A stretch of DNA of 64,000 nucleotides from Leptospiraceae bacterium (GTDB taxonomy: Bacteria > Spirochaetota > Leptospiria > Leptospirales > Leptospiraceae): the NCBI GenBank assembly GCA_024233835.1, contig JACKPC010000001.1:682001-746000 (forward strand), read 5' to 3'. This document shows, piece by piece, positions 15,956 to 24,935 of the stretch. Position 1 is the stretch's first letter, and every line of letters starts with the position of its first letter. The translations under genes and the position numbers were made by a program. The notes under the pieces are model-generated. The model was not told where the DNA came from and made no database searches. It was given only the letters and a program-made list of their open reading frames with translations.

Positions 15956-16777
15956 ATGAAAGAGAGGAAAAAATACCAGATTGTAACTTCACGCTTAACT
16001 TCTATTATCCAATCGCTCAAGAATAACTTGAATGATGCGGAAAAAGAAAAAGTTTTACATGCCCTAAAAGGAAATAAAATAAAAGGATGGAATAAACCTT
16101 TCATCCTTATCCTTTTTTTAAGTATTCTTCTTTTAGGAAGCATTTTAAGCCTTGCAATAAAAGAAAATCAGGAACCTATCAAGCTTGAGTTTAAAACAGA
16201 AAATTCAACACAGCAGCTTCCTGAACTCTCTGCATCTTTGAAATTTTCAGATAAAGACTTTGACCCGGAAAACCAGGATATTGAAACACTTCGTAATTCT
16301 CATTCGGAATATACCCGCAAGTTAAATCTTATCAGGAAAAAATTGAGCTATTCCAGGACTTTATATTCTCAATTAATCCAGAATCTTAAATACGAAAAAA
16401 AACAGGTGAAAGTTCTGGTTCAAAAACAGGTGAGACTGGAAAGAAAACTAAACCTTGCTCAGAAAAATGTGTTTATTACAAATCAACAATTTACTGAAGA
16501 AAGAAACCGTTACCAGAGTCTGGAAAATGGGTTCGAAAAGGATAAACTAAAACAAAAAATAAAATATCTCGATTATCGTCTTCTAAAACAAAAACAAGAA
16601 TTTAAAGAAATTCAAAAAGCAGAAAACGAATCCAGACTAAGAATCGATGAGGTACGTTCGTTTATTGATAAATTAGAAAAACAGCAAAAAGAGCTGGAAA
16701 ATGAAATTCGAAATGATGAAGCTTTGAAACATGTTCTTCAAAAAGTGAATCACAAAATCCAACTCTATCTAAAATAA
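15956..16777 (+). CDS. Membrane-anchored coiled-coil protein of unknown function
   Basis: 273 residues. A cytoplasmic N-terminus of about 45 residues precedes one membrane helix (FILILFLSILLLGSILSLAI, about 47-66) and a long charged coiled coil (about 115-265) rich in Lys, Glu and Gln. No enzyme motif. No clear ribosome site precedes the ATG; coupling to the XRE gene is possible. Its stop abuts the stop of the convergent gene with no spacer and no terminator. Confidence 0.7.
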   Translation: MKERKKYQIVTSRLTSIIQSLKNNLNDAEKEKVLHALKGNKIKGWNKPFILILFLSILLLGSILSLAIKENQEPIKLEFKTENSTQQLPELSASLKFSDKDFDPENQDIETLRNSHSEYTRKLNLIRKKLSYSRTLYSQLIQNLKYEKKQVKVLVQKQVRLERKLNLAQKNVFITNQQFTEERNRYQSLENGFEKDKLKQKIKYLDYRLLKQKQEFKEIQKAENESRLRIDEVRSFIDKLEKQQKELENEIRNDEALKHVLQKVNHKIQLYLK

Positions 16778-18067
16778 TTAGCGAAGAAAACCTATATGTT
16801 TTAAATACGTTCTGGAAGCCTGAGCTGTAGAACGAAAATTTTTACCTGTCATTTGTAATATATTATCCGCTTCTGCTCGATCCAGACCTTTCACAAATCT
16901 ATCCATCTGAAACTTACCGGAAGTATAATCATCTTCAAAGTTATAGTCTCCATTTTGTGTCATCATATAACCAAATGTTTTTTGAATCACCGTATCCAAT
17001 TCCTTTCCCTGCATAGAAGCAAAAGAAGTGACATTAAAAATGAGCGAATCAGTAGATTTGGGACTCGCTTTTTTCATATAAGGATTAGAGGTAAATAGGA
17101 ATTCACTGAGTTTTTGATTCATACGATTGGGTTCTACATAAGAATTAAATAAACTATAGGCCACAAAGTCTTCGTATAAGAAATGTCGATTTGCTATAAG
17201 TTGAACCGTTTTCTTCTCCATTAATGAAAAGTTGGAAGTGATAGCCGCTGCGGTATAATAAATCCAATTAGCATGTGGAATCGCTTTGGAGTGATAAGGC
17301 TGACAGAGATCCTGGATATAATGCAAGGCATCTGCAGCAAAGCGGTAAGCCCAGTATTCATGCCCCGTTTTCATAGCCAGTTTCGCCAGGGCAGAAAAAA
17401 GATAAACTCTATCAGGTGACATTCCTTCTGATATTTCCGGTTTAATGGTTCTTACAATAGTAGGTTCATGTTGGTAGGTAATATGAAACGGAGCCTGGGT
17501 AGAAATTCCTTCCGGGTTACCATAAGGTTGTTTACCATATCCATATTCAGTCATATTCCAGAGGTTTAAGTCCATGCCCCAATCAGGTTCATCAGAAAAG
17601 GTAGTCAGGATAGAAGCCACAGTGACCATCTGTCCTTCCACATTTTCAAAGATAGCGTTTCGTTCTTTTTCCAGGTGCGGAGATATATCCCTGGCGGGAA
17701 CTAAAGGGTAACGAGGATAATGACCCGGAAGTACACGATTTACCAGTGCAAATTTTATATCAGGGTGAAGTCTTAAAGCTCTAATAAAACTTTTTGTATC
17801 GGGTTTCTGGGTATCAAATGGAATTTTTTGAAATCGCTTAGAACCTTTTTTCTCAAGATAAGAGTAAAACTCAGTAAATACAGCAGCTACTGCATCTTTT
17901 TCGGCAGAAAGAAATGCATCCAGACTTTCTACCTTTACCTTCTTCAAAACCTGTCTGGCAATAGCCGGGTGTTGTAAGGCTTTATCTGTAACGAGATAAT
18001 GAGAGCCCCAGGAAAACAAGGGACTCATAAACGAAGTACATATAATAAAGAATATTAGCTTTTTCAT
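16778..18067 (-). CDS. Exported zinc-dependent phospholipase C / S1-P1 nuclease-like enzyme
   Basis: 429 residues from the ATG at 18067, which has GAGGAAAG upstream (a TTG at 18079 is less likely). A signal peptide would be cleaved after FMSPLFS, leaving Trp20 as the first mature residue. In bacterial zinc phospholipase C and S1/P1 nuclease the mature N-terminal Trp binds zinc, followed here by WGSH with His23. The second landmark is ALHYIQDLCQPYHS (residues 247-260: His249, Asp253, His259), close to the ALHFxGDxxQPLH motif of the family, with His236 and His265 nearby. I infer a periplasmic or secreted phosphodiesterase; lipid versus nucleic acid substrate cannot be decided. It is in an operon with an EEP-family enzyme, stop-to-start gap 8 bases. 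Confidence 0.72.
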   Translation of the reverse strand: MKKLIFFIICTSFMSPLFSWGSHYLVTDKALQHPAIARQVLKKVKVESLDAFLSAEKDAVAAVFTEFYSYLEKKGSKRFQKIPFDTQKPDTKSFIRALRLHPDIKFALVNRVLPGHYPRYPLVPARDISPHLEKERNAIFENVEGQMVTVASILTTFSDEPDWGMDLNLWNMTEYGYGKQPYGNPEGISTQAPFHITYQHEPTIVRTIKPEISEGMSPDRVYLFSALAKLAMKTGHEYWAYRFAADALHYIQDLCQPYHSKAIPHANWIYYTAAAITSNFSLMEKKTVQLIANRHFLYEDFVAYSLFNSYVEPNRMNQKLSEFLFTSNPYMKKASPKSTDSLIFNVTSFASMQGKELDTVIQKTFGYMMTQNGDYNFEDDYTSGKFQMDRFVKGLDRAEADNILQMTGKNFRSTAQASRTYLKHIGFLR

Positions 18068-18075
18068 AACTTTCC

Positions 18076-19158
18076 TCAAAATTGAAATTCTGCTATCAGG
18101 GGTAAATGATCGGATATGGTTAAGGTATCTTTTTGTCTTACAGAATACGATCTCTTTTCTATGTTTCCATAAAAAATATAATCGATAGTTCTATCCGGTA
18201 CTGTAATTTCCGGATGATTGGGTAAAATTGTATAGTAAGCTTTTTTGTTTTCCCCATTCAATTCTTCCTTACTGACAGTTGATGGAAACGAGTTAAAAAG
18301 TATATCTAACTCAGTTTTTGGATTATAGTAGGATATAGAGTCCTTATGAAGACTTTCTCGATTAAAACCGGGGGGAAGCAGGTTAAAGTCTCCGGCCAAT
18401 ATCCAGGGCTGTTTTTTTGAATCTGCATTTGTAAGTAACTTTTTTAAAAACAAAACCTGCTCTTCCATTGTATTATAACCCTGTGCAAAAGCATCCAGAT
18501 GTGTATTAAAAACCGAGAGTATTTTTCCATTCTGTAGAGGAAGTTTCGTTTCAAGTACAGCTCGTTTTAAGTTAAAGTTTTTCACAAAAAAATTATCCGG
18601 AATAATGGGTAGCTGGTATCGGGTTGCAGAGCTAATTTTATACCGACTAATAGTGGATACTTTCATACCGGTTGAACCCTGTATCATCGGGTGGGGGTTA
18701 TAATAATTTTTCCAGTAAAAAGCAGAAGCGTGACATTTGTAGTCCTCAGGAAATAATTTGAGAAGCTTTTCTAACTGATCCTCATAGTCGGTACGTTTGG
18801 CACCATCATCTACTTCCTGTAATAAGATGATATCCGGTTTCTCATCTTTTATAATACGGGCAATTTCTTCCGCAGTAATTTGAATATCTTTTGTAGAAGG
18901 ACGTTTATCGGGGCCATCTCCTTTTGGAAGATCGTAAAAGAATACATAATTCTTTCCGGCAAGGTACTGCACATTCCAGTCCAGAACTTTATACTCCTTT
19001 CCGGCTTCGAGAGAAGGAGTATCAGAAGGACAGCTTACCTTTTCTTCAGAAACATCTTCCGGCTGAAGACTTGTAAACCTGGCAGCAAGAATTACTGTAA
19101 CGAGAAATAGAACGATAAAAATACTTAAATAGCCAATGAAGCGAAACAGTTTTTTCAT
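18076..19158 (-). CDS. Membrane-anchored or exported endonuclease/exonuclease/phosphatase (DNase I-like) family protein
   Basis: 360 residues from the ATG at 19158 (AGGAAA upstream). One N-terminal hydrophobic helix (FIGYLSIFIVLFLVTVILAA) anchors or exports it. EEP motifs in order: VLDWNVQYLAG with Asn, IILLQEVDD (metal Glu), FNTHLDAFAQG, AGDFNLLP (Asp-Asn pair), DRTIDYIFYG and the final SDHLPLIAEF with the catalytic Asp-His. This superfamily includes DNases, sphingomyelinases and inositol phosphatases; leptospiral sphingomyelinases belong to it, but I see nothing diagnostic for that branch. Co-transcribed with the phospholipase/P1-like gene, so both probably act outside the cytoplasm to break down phosphodiesters. 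Confidence 0.82.
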   Translation of the reverse strand: MKKLFRFIGYLSIFIVLFLVTVILAARFTSLQPEDVSEEKVSCPSDTPSLEAGKEYKVLDWNVQYLAGKNYVFFYDLPKGDGPDKRPSTKDIQITAEEIARIIKDEKPDIILLQEVDDGAKRTDYEDQLEKLLKLFPEDYKCHASAFYWKNYYNPHPMIQGSTGMKVSTISRYKISSATRYQLPIIPDNFFVKNFNLKRAVLETKLPLQNGKILSVFNTHLDAFAQGYNTMEEQVLFLKKLLTNADSKKQPWILAGDFNLLPPGFNRESLHKDSISYYNPKTELDILFNSFPSTVSKEELNGENKKAYYTILPNHPEITVPDRTIDYIFYGNIEKRSYSVRQKDTLTISDHLPLIAEFQF

Positions 19159-19392
19159 CAGATTTCCTAAATGTTTTTTTTTAACATCAAACCAAAACCT
19201 CAGGCTTGAATCCAAGAAAAAAAAGATTTTTTATTATGGGGGGATGGAAAAAGAAAATCGGATTTCTTACACCAGGGTAAGTCCTTTTTCAGGGGAGGGA
19301 ATTCTTTTAGTATATTAAATTTTCCTAATGTGTAATATAAAGTTCTGAAGTGACTTTTTTTGACGTCAGTGTAAAAAAAACTATTTTTTTTC

Positions 19393-19420
19393 TTGCAATC
19401 ATTTTTTCTTCATCTATACT
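19393..19420 (+). promoter_or_regulatory. Sigma-70-type promoter of the lipase gene
   Basis: -35 TTGCAA (19393-19398), 16-base spacer, -10 TATACT (19415-19420), about 45 bases before the lipase ATG, which has CGGAG as ribosome site. The remaining ~230 bases of this 307-base gap (19159-19392), upstream of the divergent EEP gene, contain T- and A-runs but no structure or ORF I would defend. Confidence 0.6.
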
Positions 19421-19465
19421 GTCATTAAGCGCATGAAATGCTAATATGAAAATCGGAGATTTGAA

Positions 19466-20377
19466 ATGAAAACTCGTGTTACAAGCAGTCTGATGATTGC
19501 CCTTTTAACCTTCTTCCTATCTGCAAGCAGTGTATCTGCTGGTCCTCTTTCTGGAATGTGTATCGTTTTGGTACATGGTATTCTTGGTTTTGACGATACA
19601 AACGGCCTCGCTAACGGTCTCGTTAAATACTGGGGCGGAATGGACAACTACCTCAGAAACCAGGGAGCTAAAGTAGCTACTCCCGGCAGTTCCGCTATGG
19701 CAAGCCTTGAAACAAGAGCAGGACAGGTGAAAACCTATTTAAACACCTGGATGCCGGCTAATGGATGTACAAAAGTATATCTCATGGGCCACTCTCAGGG
19801 TGGACTTGTTTCTCGTTACCTGGTGAAAAAGCTTAGTTATGCCAGTAAAGTTGCTTCAGTTACGACGATTGACTCTGTGCATAAGGGTGCACCGGTAGCA
19901 GACTTTGCACTTGCGGTAATTCCTAACTGGATGGAACCTTTTGCAAATATTGTGCTTTCTACTTTTGCAAAACTAATCTACAGAGACGGCAGACCACAGG
20001 ATGCAATTGCAATGGGGAAATCTCTTACAGTTTCAACTCTGAAAACATTTAACAGTAATGTTCCTAATGTTTCCGGGGTTAAATATTACTCCTATGGTGC
20101 TAAAATGGCCTGGGCAGATCCAATTCAACACCCTATTATGGCTCTTACTTACCCGGCAACCTGGGCTGGCGGGCTATTCTATGGTTTAGGTTCTGCTAAT
20201 GATGGTATAGTACCTCTGGAATCACAAAAATGGGGAACCTGGAAAGGCACTCCTTCTTCTTACTGGTATGCTACAGGCTTAGATCACCTGCAAGTTACTA
20301 ACTTCGAGTGGAGTGGACAGGGTTACTTTGACGTTCAAGGACAATACTTAAAAATGGCTCAAAACGCCAAATTATAA
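19466..20377 (+). CDS. Secreted triacylglycerol lipase (Pseudomonas lipase-like, family I)
   Basis: 303 residues. Signal peptide about 1-25 (FFLSASSVSA). The oxyanion segment VLVHGILGFDD, nucleophile elbow GHSQG with Ser110, acid Asp246 in SANDGIVP and His274 in LDHLQV form a complete catalytic triad in family I lipase order. In Pseudomonas and Burkholderia such lipases require a membrane-anchored foldase (Lif) and leave by type II secretion; a Lif-like gene follows directly. Codon use looks regular and the coding DNA is a little richer in GC than neighbours, consistent with high expression or transfer. Strong promoter upstream and terminator downstream. Confidence 0.9.
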   Translation: MKTRVTSSLMIALLTFFLSASSVSAGPLSGMCIVLVHGILGFDDTNGLANGLVKYWGGMDNYLRNQGAKVATPGSSAMASLETRAGQVKTYLNTWMPANGCTKVYLMGHSQGGLVSRYLVKKLSYASKVASVTTIDSVHKGAPVADFALAVIPNWMEPFANIVLSTFAKLIYRDGRPQDAIAMGKSLTVSTLKTFNSNVPNVSGVKYYSYGAKMAWADPIQHPIMALTYPATWAGGLFYGLGSANDGIVPLESQKWGTWKGTPSSYWYATGLDHLQVTNFEWSGQGYFDVQGQYLKMAQNAKL

Positions 20378-20393
20378 TTAAGCCTTTAAAAAA

Positions 20394-20435
20394 AGAGTTG
20401 TAAGAAGAATCCATACTTACAACTCTCTTTTTTTT
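20394..20435 (+). terminator. Strong terminator between lipase and foldase genes
   Basis: Eleven-base perfect stem AGAGTTGTAAG (20394-20404)/CTTACAACTCT (20416-20426) followed by CTTTTTTTT ending at 20435, directly before the foldase ATG at 20436. Most lipase transcripts should stop here. Confidence 0.85.
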
Positions 20436-21299
20436 ATGAGCCCAATTGCAAAAAAAATTTTAATCATCCTTTCCATTCTATCTATTATTTTACTGGTCTT
20501 TATCTTTCTTCCCGGTAAAGATTCAAAAGAAAATAAAAGTGATACAAAACAAACAGAAGATTCAACAAGCCTTAAAGACGGTATGAATAATCCTTCTTCA
20601 GATAATTCTTCACAAATAGAAAGTAGTTCTCTGGAAACTCCTTATATTTCCGGAAATACAGAAAACAATAGTTATGAAGATTTTTCTCGTTCTTTAAAAA
20701 CAGGTAAGGTAAATTTCATCTGGGAACTCTGGGCCCTCCGTAGGCAATGTCCTCAAGGGTACAGGCCGGGTCAATGTGATTCTTCCATTTTAGCTATGAT
20801 AGATAAAAAGTTCTCTTCTCCAGATAACGAAAAAGTAAAAAAGCTTTTTGAAACCTATTTTCAATACGAACAGGACATTATAAAATCCGGCTTACCCAAA
20901 GATGGGAAGTTTACAGACAGATACGAAGAGGTTCGCAAAAAAAGAAGAAAATACTATTCAGAAGAAGATGCCAAACTGGTCTTTGGAATCGAAGAAGCCC
21001 GCTTTGATTTCATGGAGGCTTCAGCCAACTTCATAAAGAATAGTGCGAATTTAAGTGGCGACCAGAGAGTCAAGAAATATGAAGAAGTTAAACGAGAAGT
21101 CTTTGGTGATATGTATGAGGAAATGGTAAAACGGGAAGATAAGTTCGCTCACTATCAAACAGAGCTACAATTACGAGAAAATGAATTATCAAAACTCAAA
21201 CCCGAAGAAAAAGAAAAATTTGAATATGAACTACAGATAAAATACTTTGGAAAAGAAGCAGCTGATAAAATACAACAAAGCAAAAAAGAAGCACAATAG
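20436..21299 (+). CDS. lifO: Lipase-specific foldase (Lif-like, lipase chaperone)
   Basis: 287 residues, shorter than classical Lif (about 340). One N-terminal membrane helix (LIILSILSIILLVFIFLP), a Ser/Thr/Asn-rich linker (30-75), then helical domains. The block YEDFSRSLKTGKVNF resembles the start of the folding domain, and YYSEEDAKLVFGIEEARFDFMEA matches the Lif motif of RRELFGxEAAxxLFGxEEA type. The usual RxxFDY motif is degenerate or missing. Position directly after the lipase is the strongest support. No ribosome site exists: the ATG follows the terminator T run at once and no other in-frame start lies between the lipase stop and this ATG. Family assignment is by pattern memory. Confidence 0.68.
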   Translation: MSPIAKKILIILSILSIILLVFIFLPGKDSKENKSDTKQTEDSTSLKDGMNNPSSDNSSQIESSSLETPYISGNTENNSYEDFSRSLKTGKVNFIWELWALRRQCPQGYRPGQCDSSILAMIDKKFSSPDNEKVKKLFETYFQYEQDIIKSGLPKDGKFTDRYEEVRKKRRKYYSEEDAKLVFGIEEARFDFMEASANFIKNSANLSGDQRVKKYEEVKREVFGDMYEEMVKREDKFAHYQTELQLRENELSKLKPEEKEKFEYELQIKYFGKEAADKIQQSKKEAQ

Positions 21300-21310
21300 C
21301 TAAGGCTTTC

Positions 21311-21332
21311 GGGCCTGTTTTATAACAGGTCC
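21311..21332. terminator. Hairpin between convergent foldase and MCP genes
   Basis: Stem GGGCCTGTT (21311-21319)/AACAGGTCC (21324-21332) with one G-T pair and loop TTAT. T-rich sequence follows only after about ten bases on the plus strand, so it is a weak terminator candidate for the foldase gene. Confidence 0.4.
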
Positions 21333-21345
21333 GATTTACAGTTTT

Positions 21346-22848
21346 TTATTTAATTCTAAAAAACCTGATAGTATTTAATAGTTTTTCCGACTGTTCGCTC
21401 ATTTCATTTGCGGTCGCCGCCAATTCTTCAGAGGAAGCGGCCGCCTGTTGAGCCACATTATCCAGGGTTCCCATTGCCTTATTTATCTGACCTACACCAC
21501 TATTCTGTTCTTCCGAAGCTGCTGTTATTTCCTGAACCAGGTCAGCCGTTCTTAAAATCTGAGGAACTATTTCTCTGATTATTGTTCCGGCTTCTTCTGA
21601 AAGTTTCATAGTTTCATGGGCCATGAGTCGTATTTCATTTGCATCTGATTTACTCTTTTTAGCGAGGTCTTCTACCTCAGAAGCTACAACCGTGAAACCC
21701 AGACCGTATTCTCCTGCACGAGCCGCTTCTATCTTGGCATTAACTGCCAGTAAATTCGTTCTGGAGGCAATTTCTTCTATAACCGAAATTTTTTCTGAGA
21801 TTTGCTTCATTGCAGCGACTGCTTTTTGTACAGCCTCGCCTCCTCTCTTTGCTTCTTCTGCGGTCTTGGATGCCAGTTTATCTGTTATTTTTGAATTCTC
21901 AAGGTTATTGCTTATGCTGGCCGCAATTTCTTCTAAAGAGGCTGAAGTTTCTTCTACGCTCGCAGCCTGATTGGATGAAATCGTACTGATATTTTGGGCG
22001 GTAGCATCCAGTTCTGAAGCAGCACTCACTAAGGATTCAGAGTTTCTCTGAACAATGTCAATAATCTCAACCAGCTTTTTCACCGTTTCTTTGACGCTAT
22101 AAATCATCTCTCCCAATTCATCTTTTCTCTCATCGATTTTAATATCCTTCGTGAGTAGACCCTCTTTCATTTCTGTTAACAGATTATTCACATAAAGTAG
22201 AGGTTCAGTTATATTATTTATGATTCTACTACTAAAGAGTATAGAAACTATAATTCCGATGGCAGCTGCAATCAGTGAAAAAATTAAAGAGTTTGTATAT
22301 ATAGAATCCGCTTTCAGTTTTTCGTTTTTAGCTACATCTAACTGAACCTGGACCAGATCATGAAATACAATTGAAATGGGATCTATTACCTGATAAAGAG
22401 TATTGATGCTAAAAGCAGAAAGAGCTCTATTATCTTTACGTTTGATAATGCCAATAAGGTTTAGAACTTCTTTATCGGCTGTAATCATTTTTTCTTTCGC
22501 TACCTTCACAAGCTTTTGCTCTTCTTCCACCAGATAGGTTTTTAGGTAATCTTCCCATTTTTCGTGAATGACCTTATTGGCAATTTCAATATCACTTAAA
22601 GCTTTTTCCCAGGAAATATTTCCATTCCGAACCTTATGACAATTATCGACTATGTTCAGCGCATACATATCTGCGATAGTTTTTAAACCTTCTAAGGGAA
22701 GAACCCTATCGTGATAAATCGTGTAAGTGCCGTAATTTACCATTTTTGTTCCATAAATAGAGATTAGAACTAAAACAAAAATAATAAAAATATTCAAAAA
22801 GCTTAATATATTAAGCCTGCTCTTGATTCGTAAAGTGAAAAAATTCAT
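21346..22848 (-). CDS. Methyl-accepting chemotaxis protein with 4-helix-bundle sensor
   Basis: 500 residues. A first membrane helix ([20 protein letters not shown]) and a second near residue 190 ([20 protein letters not shown]) enclose a ~150-residue periplasmic four-helix bundle sensor (4HB_MCP type). HAMP follows, then MA domain with tip [18 protein letters not shown] and [17 protein letters not shown]. Two typical coiled-coil adaptation regions rich in Glu/Gln/Ala are present ([30 protein letters not shown]). Cytoplasmic signalling to CheA is expected; ligand unknown. It lies downstream of glnK but a terminator separates them. Confidence 0.9.
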   Translation of the reverse strand: MNFFTLRIKSRLNILSFLNIFIIFVLVLISIYGTKMVNYGTYTIYHDRVLPLEGLKTIADMYALNIVDNCHKVRNGNISWEKALSDIEIANKVIHEKWEDYLKTYLVEEEQKLVKVAKEKMITADKEVLNLIGIIKRKDNRALSAFSINTLYQVIDPISIVFHDLVQVQLDVAKNEKLKADSIYTNSLIFSLIAAAIGIIVSILFSSRIINNITEPLLYVNNLLTEMKEGLLTKDIKIDERKDELGEMIYSVKETVKKLVEIIDIVQRNSESLVSAASELDATAQNISTISSNQAASVEETSASLEEIAASISNNLENSKITDKLASKTAEEAKRGGEAVQKAVAAMKQISEKISVIEEIASRTNLLAVNAKIEAARAGEYGLGFTVVASEVEDLAKKSKSDANEIRLMAHETMKLSEEAGTIIREIVPQILRTADLVQEITAASEEQNSGVGQINKAMGTLDNVAQQAAASSEELAATANEMSEQSEKLLNTIRFFRIK

Positions 22849-22905
22849 ATAATTACCCTTACTATGTTTCTATGTATAGGGGTACTATCGGAAGAAGATT
22901 AGGAT

Positions 22906-22934
22906 AAAAGAAGAGCCTATTAAAAATAGGCTCT
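22906..22934 (-). terminator. Terminator downstream of glnK
   Basis: Minus-strand stem AGAGCCTA (22934-22927)/TAGGCTCT (22919-22912) followed by TCTTTTA. It closes the amtB-glnK transcript before the MCP gene. Confidence 0.65.
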
Positions 22935-22966
22935 GAATTGTTAAAAATAGGTTTTTGCGTGAAATT

Positions 22967-23311
22967 TTAAATTGCTGCTCCCCCGGTTTCTCCGGTACGA
23001 ATTCGAATCACGTTTTCCAGGGGTAAAACAAATATCTTTCCGTCTCCGATTTTTCCACCTTCTGTTCTGGCTGATTTCAAAATCGCATCAATCGTTGGTT
23101 TTACAAAATCATCGTTCACAGCAATTTCCAGTCTGACTTTACGAATTAAATTTACCTGGTATTCATGTCCTCTGTAAACTTCCGTTTTTCCTTTTTGCCT
23201 TCCGTAACCCTGAACATCACTAACTGTGAGTCTTTCGATCTTTTGTGAGTTCAATTCGGCTTTCACTTCTTCTAACTTGTGAGGTTGAATTATTGCAATA
23301 ATCAGTTTCAT
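22967..23311 (-). CDS. glnK: Nitrogen regulatory PII protein (GlnK/GlnB)
   Basis: 114 residues, standard PII length. T-loop sequence YRGHEYQVNL carries Tyr51, the site uridylylated by GlnD in proteobacteria. The C-terminal signature KIGDGKIFVLPLENVIRIRTGE is intact. PII senses ATP/ADP and 2-oxoglutarate and, when paired with AmtB, plugs the ammonium channel. Located 16 bases after amtB, inverse to the usual glnK-amtB order but surely co-transcribed. Confidence 0.95.
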   Translation of the reverse strand: MKLIIAIIQPHKLEEVKAELNSQKIERLTVSDVQGYGRQKGKTEVYRGHEYQVNLIRKVRLEIAVNDDFVKPTIDAILKSARTEGGKIGDGKIFVLPLENVIRIRTGETGGAAI

Positions 23312-23327
23312 TTTATTCTCCTATATA

Positions 23328-24617
23328 CTATCTAATATCGTGTATCATGTAACCTTTTTCACCATGTATCTCTTCATCAAGACCATTTTCTTCCTGAACT
23401 TCGTTCACGCGAAAACCTATAGTTTTTTCTATAGCAAATGCAAGAATATAAGAAATGATGAATGAATAAGCTCCGGTTACCAGAACACTGAATGTTTGTT
23501 CCCAGATTTGTCCTCCACGACTCATGCCTTTTGTGACTTCTATCGCAAATACACCTGTCAGGATGGCTCCAATAGCTCCTCCGAGTCCGTGTATACCAAA
23601 AGCATCCAGAGTATCATCATATCCAAATTTACCTTTCATGATAATAGCGAAATAGCAAATAGGAGATATGATTAATCCCATGATGATAGCACTTCCGGGA
23701 CCCACAAAACCGGATGCAGGTGTAATGACTACAAGACCTGCTACTATACCGGATGCAGCACCCAGAGCAGTTGCTTTTTTTGTATGCAGGTATTCAACTA
23801 AAAGCCACATACAACCCGCAGCAGCCGGTGCTACAAGGGTTACTACAAAAGCCTGAGCTGCAAGGCCATTCACAGCCAGACCGGAACCCGCGTTAAATCC
23901 AAACCATCCAAACCAGAGAAGACCGGAACCTATAAGAGTGTAAGTCAGGTTGTTGGGTTGAGTGATAAGTCCAATTTCTCCACGTCTTTTTCCAATCACA
24001 AGAGCAGCTGCAAGACCGGCAATCCCGGAAATCAGGTGAACTACGGTTCCTCCAGCAAAGTCCAGAGCTCCGCGCTTCAGTAACCAGCCTTCTGAAGACC
24101 AGACCCAGTGTGCAACCGGATCATAAACCAGGGTAGCCCAGAGAGTAATGAACACTACATAGGCAGAAAGTTTAATTCTTTCAGCAATTGCCCCGGAAAT
24201 CAAAGCCGGTGTAATCAGAGCAAACATTCCCTGAAATAAGAAGTGAACATATTTGGGTATAGTTCCTTCCAGGGTTTCGGTGTTCACTCCGGATAATAGA
24301 GCCAGATCGAAATTTCCGATAAATGGATTGGTTCCGGAAAAAGCAAAGCTGTAACCAAAAATGGTCCATTGCAAAGTTAGAACCAGAATAGCAATAAAAC
24401 TGTGCATCATGGTAGAAAGCACGTTTTTACTTCTAACGATCCCACCATAAAAAAGTGCCAGACCCGGTATCATAAAGAAGACAAACGCAGAAGATACGAT
24501 TAACCAGGCGGTATCGGCTTTATCCAGGCTCGGTTTAGCTTCCTCGGCAAATAAGAGAGATGGAAGCAGGACAAAAAGAAGTCCCATTAGTAGTTTTGTG
24601 TAGTTTTTCAATTTCAT
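23328..24617 (-). CDS. amtB: Ammonium transporter AmtB
   Basis: 429 residues from the ATG at 24617 (GAGGG ribosome site); a longer frame from 24653 would put extra residues before the signal peptide MKLKNYTKLLMGLLFVLLPSLLFA. The mature protein has eleven membrane helices with family blocks MIPGLALFYGGIVRSKNVLS, DFAGGTVVHLISGIAGLAAALVIGKR (with the conserved pore His) and TLDAFGIHGLGGAIGAILTGVF (second pore His). It conducts ammonia across the inner membrane and is blocked by GlnK. A sigma-54-like element just upstream fits nitrogen control. Confidence 0.95.
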   Translation of the reverse strand: MKLKNYTKLLMGLLFVLLPSLLFAEEAKPSLDKADTAWLIVSSAFVFFMIPGLALFYGGIVRSKNVLSTMMHSFIAILVLTLQWTIFGYSFAFSGTNPFIGNFDLALLSGVNTETLEGTIPKYVHFLFQGMFALITPALISGAIAERIKLSAYVVFITLWATLVYDPVAHWVWSSEGWLLKRGALDFAGGTVVHLISGIAGLAAALVIGKRRGEIGLITQPNNLTYTLIGSGLLWFGWFGFNAGSGLAVNGLAAQAFVVTLVAPAAAGCMWLLVEYLHTKKATALGAASGIVAGLVVITPASGFVGPGSAIIMGLIISPICYFAIIMKGKFGYDDTLDAFGIHGLGGAIGAILTGVFAIEVTKGMSRGGQIWEQTFSVLVTGAYSFIISYILAFAIEKTIGFRVNEVQEENGLDEEIHGEKGYMIHDIR

Positions 24618-24646
24618 TACCCTCAAACTTAGTTTACGGATATATA

Positions 24647-24662
24647 TGCACAAATTGTACCA
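24647..24662 (-). promoter_or_regulatory. Sigma-54 (-24/-12) promoter candidate for amtB-glnK
   Basis: On the minus strand TGGTACAATTTGTGCA fits TGGCACGN4TTGCA with the essential GG and GC at the correct 12-base spacing and three mismatches elsewhere. The implied start is about 20 bases before the amtB ATG. The rest of this 318-base gap (24663-24935) before the divergent cyclase gene contains a short hairpin CGAG-atatata-CTCG (24807-24821 area) but no convincing promoter that I can define. Confidence 0.45.
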
Positions 24663-24935
24663 GCTTAAAGATAATATTTTTTATACTTTTTCTAAAAAAA
24701 ATCCCTGTTCGTTTATTGCCGGAATAGAAAGCTGAGGTAAAAGGCGAATCATTTAATCCATAATAGACAGCATTCCGCTTTAGAATAAAGGGAAAACAAA
24801 AAATTAGCGAGATATATACTCGTGCAAAGTGCTTCTAATTTAGGCATGAGAATCTTCATTAGACGTTACTTTTTGTAAATTTTTTGTTGTTCTTTGTTCG
24901 TATCTATAGAAAATGCAGAAAGGGTTCATTGCAAT

